From Ramlibacter albus (GTDB taxonomy: Bacteria > Pseudomonadota > Gammaproteobacteria > Burkholderiales > Burkholderiaceae_C): DNA of 64,000 nt. The translations under genes were made by a program, and so were the position numbers. The notes beneath the pieces are model-generated. The model did no database searches and was not told the DNA's origin. It worked only from the letters and a program-made list of their open reading frames with translations. Shown here piece after piece: positions 34,657-43,665 of the stretch. The stretch is taken from the NCBI RefSeq assembly GCF_014297445.1, contig NZ_JACORU010000011.1, positions 62,001-126,000 on the forward strand, in the 5' to 3' direction. The first letter of the stretch is position 1. Every line of letters begins with the position of its first letter.

Positions 34657-35890
34657 AGCAACAGCGCTCGCGGCCGTGCTGGCGGTGTACCAGCGCAGAG
34701 GCGAAGTCGCCAACGACTGCCTCTACGCCGAGGTCAAGGAGTCCTTGGGATTCACGGACGACGACTACGCGCGCCGGGAAACGATCGGGCGCGACACGAG
34801 AAAGCACTGCGTGGCCACGCGCGCGATCCGGTGGTACCAGCAGTCCCTTCGGCGCATGAATCTCGTCGAGCGAGTTCCTGGCCGGCGCGGGGTCTGGCGC
34901 TTGCGCGGCGCGCTGGAGAAGGAGCTCACGCCCGCGGCCGCCGGCATGACGCTCGTCGGCTTCAGCACCCAGCTCGGCGTCGCGCTGTGGTCGTCCTGCG
35001 ACGTGTTCAAGGGCATCACCGAGCCCTGCGCGCTGATCCTGACTTCGCCTCCCTATGCACTCGCGAAGCCGCGGCGCTACGGCAACCCGCCTGAACGCGA
35101 GATCGTGGAGTTCATCGTCAGGTCGCTTGAGCCGATCGTGAAGAACCTGCTGCCAGGCGGTTCGGTTGTCGTGGTGACCGGCAACGACGTGTTCGTGTCA
35201 GGAACTCCGGCTCGAAGTCTCTACGTGGAGCGCCTGGTTCTGGCATTGCATGAGGAACTGGGGCTCGCGCTCATGGATAGGCTGGTCTGGCACCAGAAGA
35301 ACAAGGCTCCGGGGCCGATGGCTTGGGCCAGCGGTACACGGCAGCAGCTGAACGTGGCCTACGAGCACTGCCTCTGGTTCACGAACGATCCGATCCGTTG
35401 CTTTGCGGACAACCGGCGAGTGCTGATGCCCCACAGCGAGCAGCATCGCAAGCTGATGGAAGCCGGTGGCGAACGTCGCGACCTGAGCTCGGCCGACGGC
35501 GCGTACACGCTCAGGGCGGGTCGCTCGTTTGCGCAAAGCACGCCGGGCCGGATTCCACGCAACGTCCTGGAGTTCACGCAGCATGGTCGCGAGATCGCGG
35601 AGGCCCGGCGCGCCGTCCGCGCCTTCGGATTGCCGCTTCACGGCGCGGTGATGCCGCTTGGCCTCGCCGCGTTCCTGATTCGGTTTCTGACGCGCGAAGG
35701 GGACCTGGTGGTAGATCCGTTCGGGGGCTTCGGGACCACAGCGCGCGCGGCCGAGGATGCAGGCCGGCGCTGGCTAATGACGGAACGCATCGCGGAGTAC
35801 GTGGTGGGACAGGCGATCCGCCTGCGTGACGCAGCTGGGTTCAGGAACTCCATCCCACTCGACCTCAACCACCGCCTGTCGTTCGCGTAG
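34649..35890 (+). CDS. DNA methyltransferase with TSPPY motif (N4-cytosine or N6-adenine)
   Basis: The 413-residue protein has a beta-class order: the catalytic motif TSPPYALAK at residues 132-140 comes before the SAM motif VDPFGGFGTTARAAEDAG near residue 365. The first 95 residues are a winged-helix-like extension (LYAEVKESLGFTDDDYARRE). The Ser in TSPPY favours N4-cytosine, but N6-adenine is possible. No partner endonuclease is next to it. It is divergent from the Eco57I-like enzyme, so two methylation activities may mark this element. Confidence 0.85.
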   Translation: MGEATALAAVLAVYQRRGEVANDCLYAEVKESLGFTDDDYARRETIGRDTRKHCVATRAIRWYQQSLRRMNLVERVPGRRGVWRLRGALEKELTPAAAGMTLVGFSTQLGVALWSSCDVFKGITEPCALILTSPPYALAKPRRYGNPPEREIVEFIVRSLEPIVKNLLPGGSVVVVTGNDVFVSGTPARSLYVERLVLALHEELGLALMDRLVWHQKNKAPGPMAWASGTRQQLNVAYEHCLWFTNDPIRCFADNRRVLMPHSEQHRKLMEAGGERRDLSSADGAYTLRAGRSFAQSTPGRIPRNVLEFTQHGREIAEARRAVRAFGLPLHGAVMPLGLAAFLIRFLTREGDLVVDPFGGFGTTARAAEDAGRRWLMTERIAEYVVGQAIRLRDAAGFRNSIPLDLNHRLSFA

Positions 35891-36130
35891 CGGCGGCCTT
35901 CGATTGCGCGCACCCTCGCTCACACGCGTCTCGTCGCCCTTCCAGGCGCTGTACTCAGGGAAAGCCCGGATGCCCGCCTTCAGGCGCCCGACAGGTGACC
36001 GACAGTTCGCCAAGCGAAGATTCATGCAGGGGAGCCGGGCGTATGTGGATTTCCACAACGTAGAAGCCACACTTTCAGACGGCGATGCACAGAACTATTG
36101 TTGCGTCCGCAGTTCGCTGAAGGAGACAAG

Positions 36131-36520
36131 ATGTTGGTCCTTACAGTACTCACCCGCTGGAGACAAGCCCGCCCCGGCGCGCGCGTGGCCCGTGGCGCGC
36201 ACCAGACGCCGCGTCGTTCCGAGGCCGCGGTCGGATGCTTGCAACTCTCCGAACTTCGGGACCGGACACGAGACGTCCTGCGAGATTGCACCGGCGTCGA
36301 GGCCGATCGCCTTCGCATCCGAATCGGCTGTGCAGCCGACGCGAGCGACCTGTGGCTGATGCGCTGCGACATCTTCCAAGTGGTGGCGAATCAGCACCTG
36401 CAAACCGTCGCTGCCAACAGGATCAATGACTTGCTCCCCGCCTTCGACGGCTGGTTGCCGCGAAGCCTGCTCGCTCCCGTCGCTGATCGCGGGTGCGTGC
36501 AGGACGCTCCATGGGATTGA
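36131..36520 (+). CDS. Hypothetical protein (129 aa)
   Basis: A strong ribosome binding site (AAGGAGA) lies 5 bp before the ATG. The C-terminal half (LWLMRCDIFQVVANQHLQTV, ARINDLLPAFDGWLP-like) looks like a conserved helical domain. The N-terminal 35 residues are Arg-rich. No function is recognised. The 240 bp upstream of it carry no supported gene. Confidence 0.55.
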   Translation: MLVLTVLTRWRQARPGARVARGAHQTPRRSEAAVGCLQLSELRDRTRDVLRDCTGVEADRLRIRIGCAADASDLWLMRCDIFQVVANQHLQTVAANRINDLLPAFDGWLPRSLLAPVADRGCVQDAPWD

Positions 36521-36597
36521 AAGGCTGCCAGGCCTTCCCGTGAACAGCACAACGGCGGCGGCCGCGCCTAGAATGGGTTTCTCTTTCTGGAGGCCGC

Positions 36598-36843
36598 ATG
36601 GACAAGAACCACTCCCTCACCAGAGCGCAACTGGCGCTTCTTGCCGTTGCGGCGCTGCTCGAACTCGTGCTGGCGGCAGTGTTCGGCTGCTCGGCGTTCG
36701 AGATCAGCGACGTGACGCGCGGAACGCTGCAGGCATTCTCCATCGCGGTCGCGTTGCTCAGCGTATCGATCCTCATCGAGGACCAGGTCGTGAGGCCTCT
36801 GCTGCAGCTCGCGCAACGCCGCAATCGCGGCACCGCGGCCTAA
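36598..36843 (+). CDS. Small inner-membrane protein (81 aa)
   Basis: Two hydrophobic helices, about residues 9-30 (ALLAVAALLELVLAAVFGCS) and 45-62 (QAFSIAVALLSVSILI), with a basic C-terminus predicted inside. The next gene starts 7 bp after its stop. Function is unknown. Confidence 0.6.
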   Translation: MDKNHSLTRAQLALLAVAALLELVLAAVFGCSAFEISDVTRGTLQAFSIAVALLSVSILIEDQVVRPLLQLAQRRNRGTAA

Positions 36844-36850
36844 CTCTGTC

Positions 36851-37162
36851 ATGCCCACGAGCGACACCGCGGCGCCTTTGACGGCGCAGATGGAAGCTGT
36901 TGTCGAGCGCATGCGCCGCACCCAGAGCGTGGCCATCGTTCGTGTTGGCAGCCAGTGGTGGGCTGCCGAAGCCGATGCCGAGCAGTCCGGCGACTGGGGC
37001 GAGGTCGACGGACGGTTCCGCCCGCGATTCGCGGCATTCCAGACCAGCACGGTCGCAGCCTTGGTCGCTCGCGGCGTGCTGCGCTTCAAAGGGCCCAAGC
37101 GCAAGCCCACTTGGCCCCCGTACACGCCTACGCATTTCCGCGCGGAGTTCCGCTACACCTGA
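36851..37162 (+). CDS. Hypothetical protein (103 aa), winged-helix-like
   Basis: The segment VAALVARGVLRFKGPKR resembles the wing end of a small winged-helix domain, and RVGSQWWAAEADAEQSG a beta-hairpin. It is the second gene of a two-gene unit with the small membrane protein. No specific family is recognised. Confidence 0.6.
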   Translation: MPTSDTAAPLTAQMEAVVERMRRTQSVAIVRVGSQWWAAEADAEQSGDWGEVDGRFRPRFAAFQTSTVAALVARGVLRFKGPKRKPTWPPYTPTHFRAEFRYT

Positions 37163-37355
37163 CACGAATCAGGTTCCAAATGACGTAGGTTGGTACGAAG
37201 CCCACGGTACCGCGCACCGACCCTGCCCCTAGCATGACCATCACCCCTTCGTAGGGGGATGCCAGCCAGGAGGCGTATGGGCCATCTCCAACCGATTTCA
37301 TGCACGTCGATCGCCGCCGCGACCGACGCGCCACCACATCCTCGCGGGTGACTCG

Positions 37356-37838
37356 ATGCTGACCGAGATGATCTCCCTGATCGCCCGGAATGGCATCTGG
37401 CGTGCGGCGGGCCACACCGAGTTGCCCTTGCTCTCACGCGAGGCCAATCCGGTTTCCAACCAGCTGCTGGTGGTCGCCGGCGGCCTCGCACTGGCGCTTT
37501 CGCGCTGCGCCGCGGAAGACCACGCCAAGCTCTATCCCCGAGCCGCACAGCTCTACACGCTCCTGCGCAGGGAGCTGAAGATCCACGGTCGGACCAGCGC
37601 GAGCTCGTCGCTGATCCTGGAAGCATTCCACGAGACGAGCGAAATTCTGGATCCGAACACACGCCGCGCGTTCCAGAAGTGCCTGGAGGCCCGGTCGCAG
37701 TTCGATCGCGCGAAGGCCCTGCAGCGCGAGCCGGTGCGCAGCCCGGAAGGGGCCTACACGAGCTTCGTGCCGATGTCCGAGGATGCGCCTACGTCGGCTC
37801 CGCATTCGTCCGTCAAGCGTTCAACGGCGTCGAGCTAG
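37356..37838 (+). CDS. Hypothetical protein (160 aa)
   Basis: An all-helical protein (LSREANPVSNQLLVVAGGLA, LYPRAAQLYTLLRRELKI). The ATG at 37356 or one four codons later could be used; neither has a strong ribosome binding site. The next gene follows after 2 bp. Function is unknown. Confidence 0.55.
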   Translation: MLTEMISLIARNGIWRAAGHTELPLLSREANPVSNQLLVVAGGLALALSRCAAEDHAKLYPRAAQLYTLLRRELKIHGRTSASSSLILEAFHETSEILDPNTRRAFQKCLEARSQFDRAKALQREPVRSPEGAYTSFVPMSEDAPTSAPHSSVKRSTASS

Positions 37839-37840
37839 CC

Positions 37841-38140
37841 ATGGACCTCGATTCTTCATTGCTGGCAGTGGTTGTCGACCGAATCACCGGCCCTACGGAC
37901 ACCGGGCACTACCTGGCCAGCTACGTTCTCGTGCACGGCGACGAATTCTGCGGCTACACCAAGGTGTTTCTGGCGGCGCCAGCTGACACCTGGTCGAGTG
38001 ATGCGATCATGAAATGCGCTGGCCGGCCGGGAGCATCACCCGCCGACGCACTCACCGAATCCGAGAAAGTGGCGTGCAAGCTGTTGCGCGCGACAGACCC
38101 ACGCTACGACATCACATTCGGGCTCGCACTGGCGAAGTAA
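37841..38140 (+). CDS. Hypothetical protein (99 aa)
   Basis: Begins MDLDSSLLAVVVDRITGP and continues with a mixed alpha/beta pattern (YVLVHGDEFCGYTKVFLAA). It is in a two-gene unit with the preceding gene and converges on the TGT-like gene, ending 6 bp before it. The family is not recognised. Confidence 0.55.
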   Translation: MDLDSSLLAVVVDRITGPTDTGHYLASYVLVHGDEFCGYTKVFLAAPADTWSSDAIMKCAGRPGASPADALTESEKVACKLLRATDPRYDITFGLALAK

Positions 38141-38146
38141 GCTGAG

Positions 38147-39256
38147 TCAGGCCGCGGCGATCCGCCCGGCAGCAACGAACGCTTCTCGAACCGCCGGGTA
38201 CAGGATGCCGAGACCGTAGTCGTCTTCAGGATCTTCGTCCTCGAAAGCCTTCACGCCGTGGTTGCGCAGCACGGCGTAGACCATTGCGCGATCCATCGGC
38301 AGGTGCGCAGTCGCATCCCTGTAGCTGATGTCGTTCGACGCACACAGGTCGGCCAGCGCCGCTCCCACCGCCTCATCGGCGATCTCCACGTCCCCCTGCA
38401 GGCGCGGCGCCGGCTGGAGGACTGGAACAGTTTGCGCGGTTGCTCGAGAGAGATAGGCGAGCTGGCGCGCATGCCAATCGACCATCGCGAGCGCGCGTGC
38501 GAATTGTGTTCGACCCGTTGGTGTGGAGCGCCGGACCGAGTAGTCCCAGGCCATGGAATCCACCGAGCGAATGCGATGAAGCAAGCCGCGCTCGCGCAGC
38601 GCGCGCAAGGCGCCTCCTTTTGCGCCATACAGATGCAATCCGACTCCGGGCACCAGCGCCCGGTCCAATGCGGCCACGATGGCGAAGAGCCCGTCCGGTC
38701 CATGCAGGTGTCGGCGGCACACCGAGCCCACGCCCACCAGCGGCGCATCTGCGGGTATGCCCATTTCCTCGGCGCAGCGGACGTACTCGTCCGCAAAGCG
38801 TCCCTGGAGCACGGGAACCGGCGCGTCGCATCCCCTCTTGCTGGCTTCGTTTCGGCATTCGAAATAGCGCGCAATCGTCATGTCGATTCGGAGGCGGCGT
38901 GTGCCGGCATCGCCGGCGACCTCATCTTCAACGCACAGATCCATCGCGCTGTGCCACGTCCACGGGCCAGCGGAGACCAAGTCGTAGTATTCCCGCACCG
39001 TCCACCGGTAGTCGCCGTACAACGCGCTCGCGGTGAAACCGGCCGAGTCGAGGCACAGGTCCGCTTCGCGGGGCAGAGCTTGCGCCGCGGCCAGCTTGAA
39101 TCCGACGAACTCGTGGTTGCGGTCGACGCGGGCGAACGCATTCGCCGACAGCATCATCGGCAGCCCGGATGCAACACCGTAGTCGAGCAGCTCCCCGCTC
39201 ACCAGCGGCATTCCGACGCGGACGAGAGGCGAGTGCGTCCCGAGCGGCGGCATCAT
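38147..39256 (-). CDS. TGT/DpdA-like transglycosylase
   Basis: A 369-residue protein with the plan of queuine tRNA-ribosyltransferase-like enzymes. D70 in CLDSAGF matches the first active-site Asp (DSGSF in archaeal TGT). Q151 in PVPVLQG and GVGSVCRRH at 175-183 line the base pocket. HLYGAKG at 208-214 matches the HLxGxG motif, and D233 in SVDSMAWDYS aligns with the nucleophile Asp (FDSAAY). DpdA relatives insert 7-deazaguanine bases into DNA. No zinc-binding C-terminal motif is seen, which favours DpdA over tRNA TGT. Its start overlaps the stop of a PP-loop ATPase gene. Confidence 0.7.
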   Translation of the reverse strand: MMPPLGTHSPLVRVGMPLVSGELLDYGVASGLPMMLSANAFARVDRNHEFVGFKLAAAQALPREADLCLDSAGFTASALYGDYRWTVREYYDLVSAGPWTWHSAMDLCVEDEVAGDAGTRRLRIDMTIARYFECRNEASKRGCDAPVPVLQGRFADEYVRCAEEMGIPADAPLVGVGSVCRRHLHGPDGLFAIVAALDRALVPGVGLHLYGAKGGALRALRERGLLHRIRSVDSMAWDYSVRRSTPTGRTQFARALAMVDWHARQLAYLSRATAQTVPVLQPAPRLQGDVEIADEAVGAALADLCASNDISYRDATAHLPMDRAMVYAVLRNHGVKAFEDEDPEDDYGLGILYPAVREAFVAAGRIAAA

Positions 39257-40380
39257 GCGAAGGCCTCCTCGAGTTCACGCAGCTGCTGCGCTTCCACTTC
39301 GGATTCCGCTATCTCAGAGCAGGACCGCGCGTCGAAGGCGTTGTCCGCACCGCCCAGCGTCTTCGCGAGCAGCAGGAACTCCTCGCGGCGAGCACGGACC
39401 ACCCGGAACTCGGCGTCCACCACGCCATTCACGCGTGCCCACTGGTTCCACGCGAAGCTGCGGCCGAGGCCGACTGTGGTCTTCGTGCTGGGGAAACGAT
39501 CGGACGTCGCGACCATCTCCTCCCACGACTTCCCGCCAAACTCCACCGCATCGAAGCGGCTGTGGCGGCCTGTGAGCGCCACGCGTTCCATGTGCAACGC
39601 CTGTTCGAACAGCTCGGGGTGCATGGCGGCGAGCCAGTAGAGCTCCCAATGCTTCGAAGCGGGGCAGAAGAAGCACGCCGACTTGATCGGCACCATGTCG
39701 ACGCCGAGGAAGCGCGCGATCGCGCTCACGCAGTCGCTGCGGACCCACCCAAGCAATTGAAGCGGATAGACGTAGTCGAATGGGCTTTCGACGTCGGCCA
39801 CGCGTTTCGCGCGGCGCGTGTCTGCTTTGCTGCAGTCGTACCCGATCAGTTTGACCACCTTCTGCCCAGCGGCCTTCGCTTCCACCCAGACGGCGTGCTC
39901 CGGCCGCGCGTTGGGCCCGGACCGCGCGCCCATGAGGAACTGGTCCTGACAGTGCGCTTTCCATTTCAGGCTGCAGCTGCTCATGCCGAATGCCAGCGAC
40001 GGAAGCGTTTCATTGGCCAAGCAGTTGCCCAGCAGCGTCGTGTATCCAGTCGACGGCAAGGTCTTCGTGCGCACCACGTCAATCGGCGGCCACCCCCACA
40101 GCGCGAGGACCGCCTGCATGCGATCCAGGTGTGCAAGCGTCTCAGGCTTCTCGCCGCCGGTATCGGCGAACGTGATCACGTGGGGCCTCACGCCCGCGAC
40201 GCGAAGCGCGACCATCATTGCGGTCGAGTCGACACCGCTTCCGAAGCAGAGCGCGATCAGCCGGCCATCCAACGCGTCTCGTAGCGCGCGGATCTGCGCC
40301 GCGGAAAGAATGGCGTCCGTGGCAGATGGAGAGAAAGTGAGATCCATGTGTTGTTGTCGGTTCGATTTCTTTCGAACCAT
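39253..40380 (-). CDS. PP-loop ATPase (PAPS reductase/QueC-like fold)
   Basis: A 375-residue protein with the PP-loop GSGVDST at 47-53, a variant of SGGxDS in which the second Gly is Val. Two Cys clusters follow: SSCSLKWK near 117 and SACFFCPASKHW near 235, which could hold a metal. PP-loop enzymes adenylate a carboxyl, carbonyl or sulfur acceptor; QueC makes preQ0 this way. Its stop codon overlaps the ATG of the TGT-like gene, so the two are made together. A joint role in base modification is the simplest reading, not proven. Confidence 0.75.
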   Translation of the reverse strand: MVRKKSNRQQHMDLTFSPSATDAILSAAQIRALRDALDGRLIALCFGSGVDSTAMMVALRVAGVRPHVITFADTGGEKPETLAHLDRMQAVLALWGWPPIDVVRTKTLPSTGYTTLLGNCLANETLPSLAFGMSSCSLKWKAHCQDQFLMGARSGPNARPEHAVWVEAKAAGQKVVKLIGYDCSKADTRRAKRVADVESPFDYVYPLQLLGWVRSDCVSAIARFLGVDMVPIKSACFFCPASKHWELYWLAAMHPELFEQALHMERVALTGRHSRFDAVEFGGKSWEEMVATSDRFPSTKTTVGLGRSFAWNQWARVNGVVDAEFRVVRARREEFLLLAKTLGGADNAFDARSCSEIAESEVEAQQLRELEEAFA

Positions 40381-40464
40381 TCAACAGCACTTCTCTCGAT
40401 GTTCAAGTGCGTCCCACGACTTCCTTCTTGATGCGCACGCCTTGCGCGTGCATCATCCGTCCAC

Positions 40465-40662
40465 ATGAGTCCAATGACGTCAGACGAAGTAGAGAAGCCC
40501 GGCCCGTACTGGTATCAGGACGACGCCATGGGTTCGCCGCGCGAGAAAGTGCAGGTTGTACGAGAGGGCGGCGTGCTCTACGTCCGCTTTCGTGACGACG
40601 ACCTTGTGGAACCGCCCTTGATCGACCTCATTCCCTTGGCGGGAAACTTCACACCGATCTGA
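40465..40662 (+). CDS. Small hypothetical protein (65 aa)
   Basis: Starts 85 bp from the divergent PP-loop gene. The sequence has KVQVVREGGVLYVRFRDDD, a beta-hairpin pattern. No family is recognised. Confidence 0.5.
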   Translation: MSPMTSDEVEKPGPYWYQDDAMGSPREKVQVVREGGVLYVRFRDDDLVEPPLIDLIPLAGNFTPI

Positions 40663-40674
40663 CTCGCCGCGCGG

Positions 40675-41034
40675 CTATTCCGCTGATCCGAGTCGAGCTG
40701 TTGCAAACCTGCCGACCCAGTTGATCTGCAGTGCGCCGGCCCGCTTGAGCGCGTAGACAGTCCGGCTACGAAGGTAGGGCGTGCCTTCCCGGAAAGCCGA
40801 ACCCGACGGGCAAATCCAGTGCCCGCCTTGTGTGCGCTCGACAGAGCCGCCGCATTGGACGATGAAGTCCAAGCCCCGCTGCAATTCGGCATCAGCCCCG
40901 TCCGGTCCCGGGCCTGGAAGCTCACGCGGGCCATCGCCCCCCGCCTTTTGCACTATTACCAAAATTTGCTCTCCCGCCTCATCTCCATGTTGTAGGTCCG
41001 CGCGCCCCGCGCGCATCACGAAAGGCAGGACCAT
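40675..41034 (-). CDS. Hypothetical protein (119 aa)
   Basis: The ATG at 41034 is chosen; a TTG at 41055 would extend it. The C-terminal part reads GGHWICPSGSAFREGTPYLR and SRTVYALKRAGALQINW, suggesting a compact domain. Function is unknown. Confidence 0.45.
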   Translation of the reverse strand: MVLPFVMRAGRADLQHGDEAGEQILVIVQKAGGDGPRELPGPGPDGADAELQRGLDFIVQCGGSVERTQGGHWICPSGSAFREGTPYLRSRTVYALKRAGALQINWVGRFATARLGSAE

Positions 41035-41070
41035 ACTCGAACGAACGAACAACAACGAAGGGACCGCTGT

Positions 41071-41637
41071 TCAGGGCGCGCAGACCGCGCCATCCCAGCA
41101 GGTATGGCGCCACTCCCATGGAGGTACCGGTTTCGGCTGTGCCCACAACCCGCGGTGTGCAGCCCGGGCCTCTTCCTGAGCATCGAGCACGGTCCGGTCA
41201 CGCAGGTACCGCTTGTTCGCAGTGTTCGCCCACGCGAGCCCCGCGCGCACGAGCTCCTTGTTGACGTGGCTGCCGTTTCGGTACAGATCGCACACCGACC
41301 GTCCGTAGCGGTCCTCGTCGACGCAGCGCATGCTCACGCCCGGCTTACCCTCGACCTGCTCGGTCAGCCACTTGGTGGATTGCACGCTGAAAGGCTGGCC
41401 CGGCTTGCCGTATCCGTGACTCATTTCGGGGGCGTCGATGTTCGCCAGCCGCACTCGCTCGCGTCGTCCGCGAACGGAGACCGTGTCGCCGTCCAGAACA
41501 CGCTCGACCACGACAGGCTCGCCAGGTCCGGACAAATCGGACACCGAAGGCTTGCTGCCCCCTGCAACAGGGAAGGGTAGTCCCGCCGCGAGCGCCGTGA
41601 CGGCCGCCAACGCGGCCAGGGTGATTCTGCGAAGCAT
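41071..41637 (-). CDS. Secreted staphylococcal-nuclease-like thermonuclease
   Basis: A 188-residue protein with a signal peptide to about residue 26, then an SNase domain. The calcium and catalytic residues are visible in RVLDGDTVSV, VRLANIDAPE and DEDRYGRSVC (Asp, Arg, Asp, Glu, Arg). It would cleave DNA and RNA in the periplasm or outside the cell. Such nucleases are common cargo of conjugative elements. GGAGAG precedes the ATG at 41637. The C-terminal tail is Trp-rich. Confidence 0.88.
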   Translation of the reverse strand: MLRRITLAALAAVTALAAGLPFPVAGGSKPSVSDLSGPGEPVVVERVLDGDTVSVRGRRERVRLANIDAPEMSHGYGKPGQPFSVQSTKWLTEQVEGKPGVSMRCVDEDRYGRSVCDLYRNGSHVNKELVRAGLAWANTANKRYLRDRTVLDAQEEARAAHRGLWAQPKPVPPWEWRHTCWDGAVCAP

Positions 41638-41973
41638 CTGCTCTCCGAATTGATGATGTCGCTCCAGCCTGCCGCAGACTCGCGAAGTTTCAAGGGCGTG
41701 GTGCTTGATGCCGTGACTTTCTTTCAGCAAGCTCCAATCGGCAAGTGATGGCGTTCACGAGTTTCGACCGCCGCTCATATCCGCGTTTGCTGACCACGAG
41801 CTCGACCGGCCACCTGCCCTGAACGCTGCGGTGGACCTGATCGTTTGCGAGCACACGCAGGCCCTCATAGAGTGCGCGCACTGGATCACCAGCCGTCGGT
41901 TCGTTCCGACCTTCAACACCGCTGTCGGCGAAGTTTTCGCCTGCAACAACGAGCCACGAGCTCACCCAACTAC

Positions 41974-42738
41974 ATGGAGGTGCACTTGCACTCTACAAAT
42001 GTCGCGCCGCTGCATGTGCGCAGCAATGTTGACCCGATGATGTATTCGCTGCAGCCCGTCCCGCTGCGCCGCGCCTTCGCCCCGGCAGCGTTTGCCGAGG
42101 CACACGCGATGCCGGGCGGTCGCGTCATCGACCTGCATCCGGACGATGCGTTCCGCGTTGCCAAGTACCTTGAGCGCAACCGTGCCGTGGCGCTCACCAG
42201 CGACGGCGCGACCTTGTTTGCGCTGCAAGACGGCGTGCTCGTCGAGTGCGCGCCGTCTGCGCACGCTCTCGCGCGGCACACCATCGACGCTCAGTTCATT
42301 CCCATGGACTGGGTTGGCGGCCAGGCGGTTCCGTCCGGAGCGCCGGAACGCGTCGACATCACACACGCGGTGATGCAGATGCCCCTCGCAACGCTGCATC
42401 AGCTCACCGACGGATCGCCCGAGGCCAATGCGCTCGTGGATCCCGAGGATCGAGCCCACTACGGCCCGCACCAGGTGGTGTGTGTCGCCGCGATCACCCA
42501 TTACTTCGGCTGCGATCTGGTGTCGATCACGAGCGAGATGCAGGCCTGCGCAACACCGCGGCGTCCTGCGTCGCTTGTGCTCGATGACACCGACCAGGAA
42601 CCGCTGTGGATGCTCAACATCGCTTCTCGGCCGGCGCGCAGTTTTTCGTGCCGCGCCGGCGACATCATCGAAGCCATCCGGAAGGCCGGAGAAATGTTCC
42701 CCGGCCTTCCGGTATCGGGGGCCTTCAGCATCGCCTGA
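41974..42738 (+). CDS. Hypothetical protein (254 aa)
   Basis: The start is uncertain: the ATG at 41974 lacks a good ribosome binding site, and an in-frame ATG pair near 42037 is also possible. The protein contains AFRVAKYLERNRAVALTSDG and YGPHQVVCVAAITHYFGCDL. It is followed by a strong terminator. No family is recognised. Confidence 0.6.
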   Translation: MEVHLHSTNVAPLHVRSNVDPMMYSLQPVPLRRAFAPAAFAEAHAMPGGRVIDLHPDDAFRVAKYLERNRAVALTSDGATLFALQDGVLVECAPSAHALARHTIDAQFIPMDWVGGQAVPSGAPERVDITHAVMQMPLATLHQLTDGSPEANALVDPEDRAHYGPHQVVCVAAITHYFGCDLVSITSEMQACATPRRPASLVLDDTDQEPLWMLNIASRPARSFSCRAGDIIEAIRKAGEMFPGLPVSGAFSIA

Positions 42739-42763
42739 CGTTTTCCCCAACACCTTACCCGCT

Positions 42764-42799
42764 CGCAAGCCCGCCCCGAAAAGGCGGGCTTGCGTCGTT
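42764..42799 (+). terminator. Rho-independent terminator
   Basis: Perfect 12-bp stem CGCAAGCCCGCC / GGCGGGCTTGCG (42764-42775, 42783-42794) with a seven-base loop, followed by TCGTTCT. Confidence 0.8.
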
Positions 42800-42929
42800 C
42801 TGGCTTCCGAATCCCCCCATTTCCCCGGGCTTTGACCTCCAAACGGCGTGTTGCCGCCTGACGCTTTGCCACCGACGCTCGAATAATTGGTTGCAGCCCT
42901 CATGCGGGCTGAAAGGAAAGTCGCTGTCC

Positions 42930-43562
42930 ATGTCCGCCACTGCTGCCGCCGATGCACTTCTGACACACGATGCCATCGACGCGTTGATGGCACACCCGTT
43001 CTGGGAACGACTCGACCCGGAGCTCGAACGCCTCATCCAGCACCTCCCGCAGCAGGGCCCGAAGTGCGAGCGGACGACGATGCTCACGTGGATCTATGGG
43101 CAGCAGGGCGTCATGAGCTATCTGGAACTCGTCGACCGCATCACGATCGAGGACATTCGCCACAAGAAGCGCCATGTCCGCGGCTATCTGCGTGGGCTGG
43201 AAAAGCTGCAGCTGGTGTCGATCGTGAACTTCCCTTGCAAGGACGGAGAAGAGCCTGACGAAGAAGGGGTCCTGGGCCCCTCGAGCATGGTGAGCTTGAC
43301 GTGGCTGGGGATGGTGTGGATGAATCGCGCCTGGCAGGCGCGTGCACGTTTCCACCCTGGCTCGCCGAAAGCCGTCCTTTGGGTCCATTCGCAGCTGGTC
43401 GAAGAAGAGGACGACGGCAAGGCCAATGAACCCTATTGGGTCGAGAACATGCCAAACCGCGTCGACGGCGAGGCTCCAGCGAGTCGCATCGCGCGGCTCA
43501 AGGGCGCGGCGCCGGGGATCACGTCGGTGTTCGACCTGGCGGGCCCGAAGCGCCGCCGATAG
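42930..43562 (+). CDS. Hypothetical protein (210 aa), winged-helix-like
   Basis: The ATG at 42930 lies downstream of two hairpins in its leader, CGGC/GCCG (42844-42856) and CAGCCC/GGGCTG (42894-42911), and of AAAGGAAAG. The middle of the protein (TTMLTWIYGQQGVMSYLELV, RHVRGYLRGLEKLQLVSIV) fits a winged-helix DNA-binding domain. A regulatory role is possible. No specific family is recognised. Confidence 0.6.
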   Translation: MSATAAADALLTHDAIDALMAHPFWERLDPELERLIQHLPQQGPKCERTTMLTWIYGQQGVMSYLELVDRITIEDIRHKKRHVRGYLRGLEKLQLVSIVNFPCKDGEEPDEEGVLGPSSMVSLTWLGMVWMNRAWQARARFHPGSPKAVLWVHSQLVEEEDDGKANEPYWVENMPNRVDGEAPASRIARLKGAAPGITSVFDLAGPKRRR

Positions 43563-43665
43563 GTCGCCCGCGCGTCCGGGGCAGGGCGGACGCTTTCCTG
43601 CGGTTTTGACATCTCGTGTGTGCGTTGGAACCCGATGCCTGCGCGCTTTCGAGGACGACACTGGA

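Noticed and set aside
34649..35890. Complete restriction-modification system suspected at the methyltransferases
   Set aside because: No endonuclease gene adjoins either methyltransferase; the DUF3883 protein is 12 kb away.
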